From: CAYSYY01 sp964576115 [NCBI: uncultured Gemmatimonadota bacterium]
Lineage (GTDB): Bacteria; Blakebacterota; Blakebacteria; Blakebacterales
Direction: 5' to 3'
DNA: 17,056 nt
NCBI GenBank assembly: GCA_964576115.1
Contig: CAZNUA010000063.1
Location: forward strand, 1 to 17,056
In this document: one piece after another, positions 14,202-17,056 of the stretch
How positions within the stretch are numbered: the first letter of the stretch is position 1
How the letters are laid out: the number at the start of each line of letters is the position of its first letter
Notes under the pieces: generated by a model
The model's input: only the letters and a program-made list of their open reading frames with translations
Database searches by the model: none
What the model was told of the DNA's origin: nothing
Position numbers and translations under genes: made by a program

Positions 14202-15614
14202 GTGAAGGTCAGACCCTCGATCCCCCGCGAGAAATATCGTGCTGTGAGGCGGCAGGACCTGTCCGATCTGCCTCAATTCCGCCACTTGAGCCGCGAAGAT
14301 CGGATCGCGATGCTGGCGGTTTCAGCTGTCCTGCCCTTCCGCACGAACTACTACGTGATCGAGGAACTGATTAACTGGGACGACATTCCCGACGATCCGA
14401 TCTATCAGTTGACCTTCCCGCAACGCGGGATGCTCGACCCCGATGATTTCCGGCGTATGGCCGATCTGGTGACCAGGCAGGCCGATCCCAAGCAGATCAA
14501 GGCCGCAGCCCGGGATATCGTCTACCGTATGAATCCCCATCCCGCCGGACAGCGGCAGCACAACGTGCCCTCATATCAGGGTGAATCGATCCCGGGGATG
14601 CAGCACAAGTACGGCGATACCGTCCTCTACTTCCCTTCCCAGGGGCAGACCTGTCACGCCTACTGCACCTACTGCTTCCGGTGGGCACAGTTCATCGGGA
14701 TCGAAGAGCTCAAGTTCCGCAGTAACGAAACCGATCTGCTCCACGCCTACCTGCGCGAGCATACCGAAGCCAGCGATATCCTCTTCACCGGCGGTGATCC
14801 GATGACCATGCGGACCCGTCTGCTGCGCAACTACATCGAACCCCTGCTCGAACCCGGATTCGAGCACATTCGCCAGATCCGCATCGGTACCAAGGCAGTG
14901 GCTTACTGGCCGCACCGCTTCGTTTCCGATGCCGACGCCGACGACTTTCTGCGGCTGCTCGAGGAGATCCGGGCCGCCGGCAAACTGCCGGCCATCATGG
15001 CTCACTACTCCCATCCGGTCGAACTCTCGACCCGGATCAGCCGCGAAGCGGTCCGGCGAATACAGGATGCCGGCGGGGTGCTGCGCAGTCAGAGCCCGCT
15101 GGTGCGTCACGTCAACGATTCCTCCTCGATCTGGCACGGGCTCTGGAAGACCCAGATCGCCCTGGGCATTATCCCTTATTACATGTTCGTGGAACGCGAC
15201 ACCGGTCCGAAGGAATATTTCGAGGTGCCGCTGGCCCGCGCGCTGCGCATCTACAAGCGTGCCTACCGCCGCCTGAGCGGTCTGGCCCGCACGGTGCGCG
15301 GCCCGGTGATGAGCGCCATGCCGGGCAAGGTACTCTTGACCGGCACGGCCGATATCCACGGCGAGAAGGTCTTTGTGCTGCATTTGCTCAGAGGCCGCAA
15401 GCCGGAGTGGGAGAGACGTCCCTTCTTCGCTCACTACGACGATGAAGCTACCTGGTTGACCGATCTCGAGCCCGCTCTGGGTGAACGCGAGTTTTTCTTC
15501 GAGCCCGATCTCAGGGAGCTCATCCGTACCTCCAGCCGCCGTCCCCGCCCCAGGGGTGAAAAGCCCCTGTTCGCCGATCACCCCGACCGGCTGGAGTTGC
15601 ATCGCGAACTCTGA
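14202..15614 (+). CDS. KamA (lysine 2,3-aminomutase)-family radical SAM protein
   Basis: The start is set at GTG 14202 because a perfect AAAGGAGG (14189-14196) lies 5 nt upstream; the 53 in-frame codons before it look non-coding. The product has 470 residues. The [4Fe-4S] cluster motif CHAYCTYC holds Cys151, Cys155 and Cys158, and Arg160 matches Arg134 of Clostridium lysine 2,3-aminomutase, which binds the substrate carboxylate. FTGGDP (195-200) is the SAM-binding GGD-type motif. MPGKV holds Lys376, equivalent to the PLP lysine 337. The acids that hold the lysine side-chain amine are not kept: the position of Asp330 is Ser371, and the Asp293 region reads MFVERDTG. It is therefore probably a PLP-dependent radical mutase acting on an amino acid other than lysine. 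No partner biosynthetic gene is adjacent; the GAF-SpoIIE gene follows after 83 bp. Confidence 0.85.
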   Translation: MKVRPSIPREKYRAVRRQDLSDLPQFRHLSREDRIAMLAVSAVLPFRTNYYVIEELINWDDIPDDPIYQLTFPQRGMLDPDDFRRMADLVTRQADPKQIKAAARDIVYRMNPHPAGQRQHNVPSYQGESIPGMQHKYGDTVLYFPSQGQTCHAYCTYCFRWAQFIGIEELKFRSNETDLLHAYLREHTEASDILFTGGDPMTMRTRLLRNYIEPLLEPGFEHIRQIRIGTKAVAYWPHRFVSDADADDFLRLLEEIRAAGKLPAIMAHYSHPVELSTRISREAVRRIQDAGGVLRSQSPLVRHVNDSSSIWHGLWKTQIALGIIPYYMFVERDTGPKEYFEVPLARALRIYKRAYRRLSGLARTVRGPVMSAMPGKVLLTGTADIHGEKVFVLHLLRGRKPEWERRPFFAHYDDEATWLTDLEPALGEREFFFEPDLRELIRTSSRRPRPRGEKPLFADHPDRLELHREL

Positions 15615-15626
15615 GCCCGATAGAAT
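15597..15626 (+). promoter_or_regulatory. Possible promoter for the GAF-SpoIIE gene
   Basis: TTGCAT (15597-15602) and TAGAAT (15621-15626) are separated by 18 bp and overlap the end of the KamA-like gene. The -10 is good and the -35 matches at three positions. It would allow expression apart from the upstream gene. Confidence 0.35.
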
Positions 15627-15635
15627 CCTCAGCAC

Positions 15636-15652
15636 GAGACATGTGAGACATG
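15636..15652 (+). repeat. Tandem 8-bp repeat GAGACATG
   Basis: GAGACATG occurs at 15636-15643 and again at 15645-15652, one base apart. With a 9-bp period the copies are close to one helical turn. It sits just after the possible -10 at 15621 and could be a regulator half-site pair or chance. Confidence 0.35.
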
Positions 15653-15697
15653 CGAGCCCCGGACCAAAGCCTGGCCGGCCCGGGTGAGAGGATTCCC

Positions 15698-17047
15698 ATG
15701 AGCGTATTCAGCCGTAAGAAGGGTGAAGAACCGGACACCGGGCCCGATCCCGGGACCGGTGCGAAAACAGAAGTCGAATCCAAAGCCGGATCCGATATCG
15801 GGCCGGGAGCCAGTCCCGAACATATCGCCATCCTCAACCGGGTGCTGACTGCCACCCGCGGTCCCTATGAAGTGCAGGAGCTCCTCGAACTGCTGGTCAC
15901 CGAAATTGTCGATGCGGTTGGAGCTCGCTGGGGTACCATCAAGCTCAAGGCCGAAGAGGGGGATGTGGTTCATACCATGATCCGCCGCTCCGGTATCCGG
16001 GCGGGTACGGTGCCGCGCACGATCGAAAACACCGCTTTCTTCCTCGTCATGGGCAGCGGCGAAACCCTGCAGGTGGACGATCTGACCGGTGACACCCGCT
16101 TTCCTCCCGACGTGAGCAAGGACGAGCGGGTGGGGAGTCTGCTGGCAGTGCCGATCGACTACCGGGGCGAAAAGATCGGTGTGCTGATCCTGGTCGGTTC
16201 CGATGATCGTTCCTTCACGGATGATGACAACACCCTGGCCGGCCTGCTGGCTTCAGAAGCCGGCTCCCTGATCGAAAACGCCCGTCTGCTCGAAGAAGCC
16301 ATGGAGCGCCGGGCAATGGAGAAAGAGCGCCAGTTGGCCGAAGAGGTCTGGCGCAAGTTCCTGCCGTCCGAAATTCCCGCCGTTGAGGGTTTCGAGATCG
16401 CTGCCTGCTGCACCCCGGCCAGCCGGATCGGGGGCGACTACTACGATGTGATCAGTCTGCCCGACGGTCGCACGCTGGTGACCCTGGGCGATGTCTCCGG
16501 TTCGGGTATGCCGGCCGCCCTGCTGATGAGCAACCTGCAGGCGGCTTTACGCATGAGCGTGGCTGCCGATGGCGATCCGGCGCAGATCGTGGCTCAGATC
16601 AACCAGCACATCTGCTCCACCACCGACACCTCGCGCTTTGCCACGCTGTTTCTGGGGATCGTGGATCCGGGCAGCCGTACTCTCTCCTGGGTCAACGCCG
16701 GGCACAATCCCCCCTTCCTGTTCCACGACTCGGGCAGTTGCGAAGAACTCGAGGCCACCGGCATCCCGGTCGGCTTCGTGGCTGATGCCGTCTATGAATC
16801 GTCCACCACCACCCTTGCTCCCGGTGACCGGCTCATGGTCCTGAGTGACGGCATCACCGAGGCCTTCAACGCTTCCGAAGAGATGTTCGGCGACGACCGG
16901 GTCAAGGATCTGGTCGGTTCGAAGGGATCGATCGCTTCCGATGATCTGGTCAAGGAGATCCTGGGAGCGGTGGATGAGTGGTGTACCGGTTCCACAGCCT
17001 ATACCGACGACCGCACGATCGTCATCCTGCAGTGCTGCGGGGAGTGA
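15698..17047 (+). CDS. GAF domain-containing SpoIIE (RsbU-type) serine phosphatase
   Basis: The ATG at 15698 follows GAGAGGA with 5-nt spacing; an ATG at 15650 in the same frame lacks a ribosome site. The 449-residue protein starts with a disordered Pro/Gly/Asp-rich stretch (9-40). A GAF sensor domain covers about 58-195, a helical coiled-coil linker 196-220, and a PP2C-type SpoIIE phosphatase 232-446. Metal-binding acids are Asp247 and Asp250 (GGDYYDV), Asp265 (GDVSGSG), Asp384 (SDGITEA) and Asp437 or Asp438 (TDDRT). Such enzymes dephosphorylate anti-sigma factor antagonists in partner-switching pathways, with the GAF domain sensing a small ligand or another signal. No anti-anti-sigma or kinase gene is visible in the window. 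The protein lacks a signal peptide and should be cytoplasmic. Confidence 0.92.
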   Translation: MSVFSRKKGEEPDTGPDPGTGAKTEVESKAGSDIGPGASPEHIAILNRVLTATRGPYEVQELLELLVTEIVDAVGARWGTIKLKAEEGDVVHTMIRRSGIRAGTVPRTIENTAFFLVMGSGETLQVDDLTGDTRFPPDVSKDERVGSLLAVPIDYRGEKIGVLILVGSDDRSFTDDDNTLAGLLASEAGSLIENARLLEEAMERRAMEKERQLAEEVWRKFLPSEIPAVEGFEIAACCTPASRIGGDYYDVISLPDGRTLVTLGDVSGSGMPAALLMSNLQAALRMSVAADGDPAQIVAQINQHICSTTDTSRFATLFLGIVDPGSRTLSWVNAGHNPPFLFHDSGSCEELEATGIPVGFVADAVYESSTTTLAPGDRLMVLSDGITEAFNASEEMFGDDRVKDLVGSKGSIASDDLVKEILGAVDEWCTGSTAYTDDRTIVILQCCGE

Positions 17048-17056
17048 ACCCCGGCT

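Noticed and set aside
15551-15569. CAGGGG/CCCCTG hairpin near the end of the KamA-like gene
   Set aside because: It lies inside the coding region and lacks a T-run, so it is not a terminator.

Overview
The window is bacterial, high-GC DNA (strong G/C preference at third codon positions) with recognisable Shine-Dalgarno sites and a high share of exported proteins: Tat-dependent oxidoreductases, lipoproteins, a six-bladed propeller, a secreted Tricorn homologue and an M28 peptidase. This mix recalls Gemmatimonadota and neighbouring uncultured lineages of the FCB group. That placement is inferred from gene content only, as no rRNA or other phylogenetic marker is present. No tRNA, rRNA, CRISPR array, transposase or phage gene was seen.

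Left part (1-3547): a DUF1080 (3-keto-disaccharide hydrolase family) lipoprotein gene, cut by the window edge, diverges from a Tat-exported Gfo/Idh/MocA oxidoreductase and a Tat-exported sugar phosphate isomerase/epimerase-like TIM barrel. Together they look like an extracytoplasmic sugar oxidation/cleavage cassette. The shared 135-bp promoter region holds two palindromes with CACGTG cores. A PerR-type Fur-family regulator with its own Fur-like operator follows, then a hairpin terminator.

Middle (3548-12747): about 320 bp without a convincing gene, then a group II PLP-dependent amino acid decarboxylase (minus) divergent from tadA (plus). Next come a lipoprotein six-bladed beta-propeller and, convergent with it, a secreted M28 zinc peptidase whose stop codon overlaps the propeller's. 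The M28 gene diverges from a 1106-residue exported Tricorn-like protease across a 156-bp intergenic region. The pair looks like an extracytoplasmic oligopeptide-degrading module.

Right part (12748-17056): an RNase Z-like metallo-beta-lactamase-fold lipoprotein (minus), a strikingly AT-rich palindrome-bearing island, a KamA-family radical SAM protein whose lysine-binding acids are not conserved, and a GAF-SpoIIE (RsbU-type) phosphatase that ends 9 bp before the window edge.

The most interesting points are the keto-sugar cassette with its twin operators, the PerR-type repressor with a self-operator, the AT-rich regulatory island, and the KamA homologue of unknown substrate. I did not find a clearly novel defence or mobile system.
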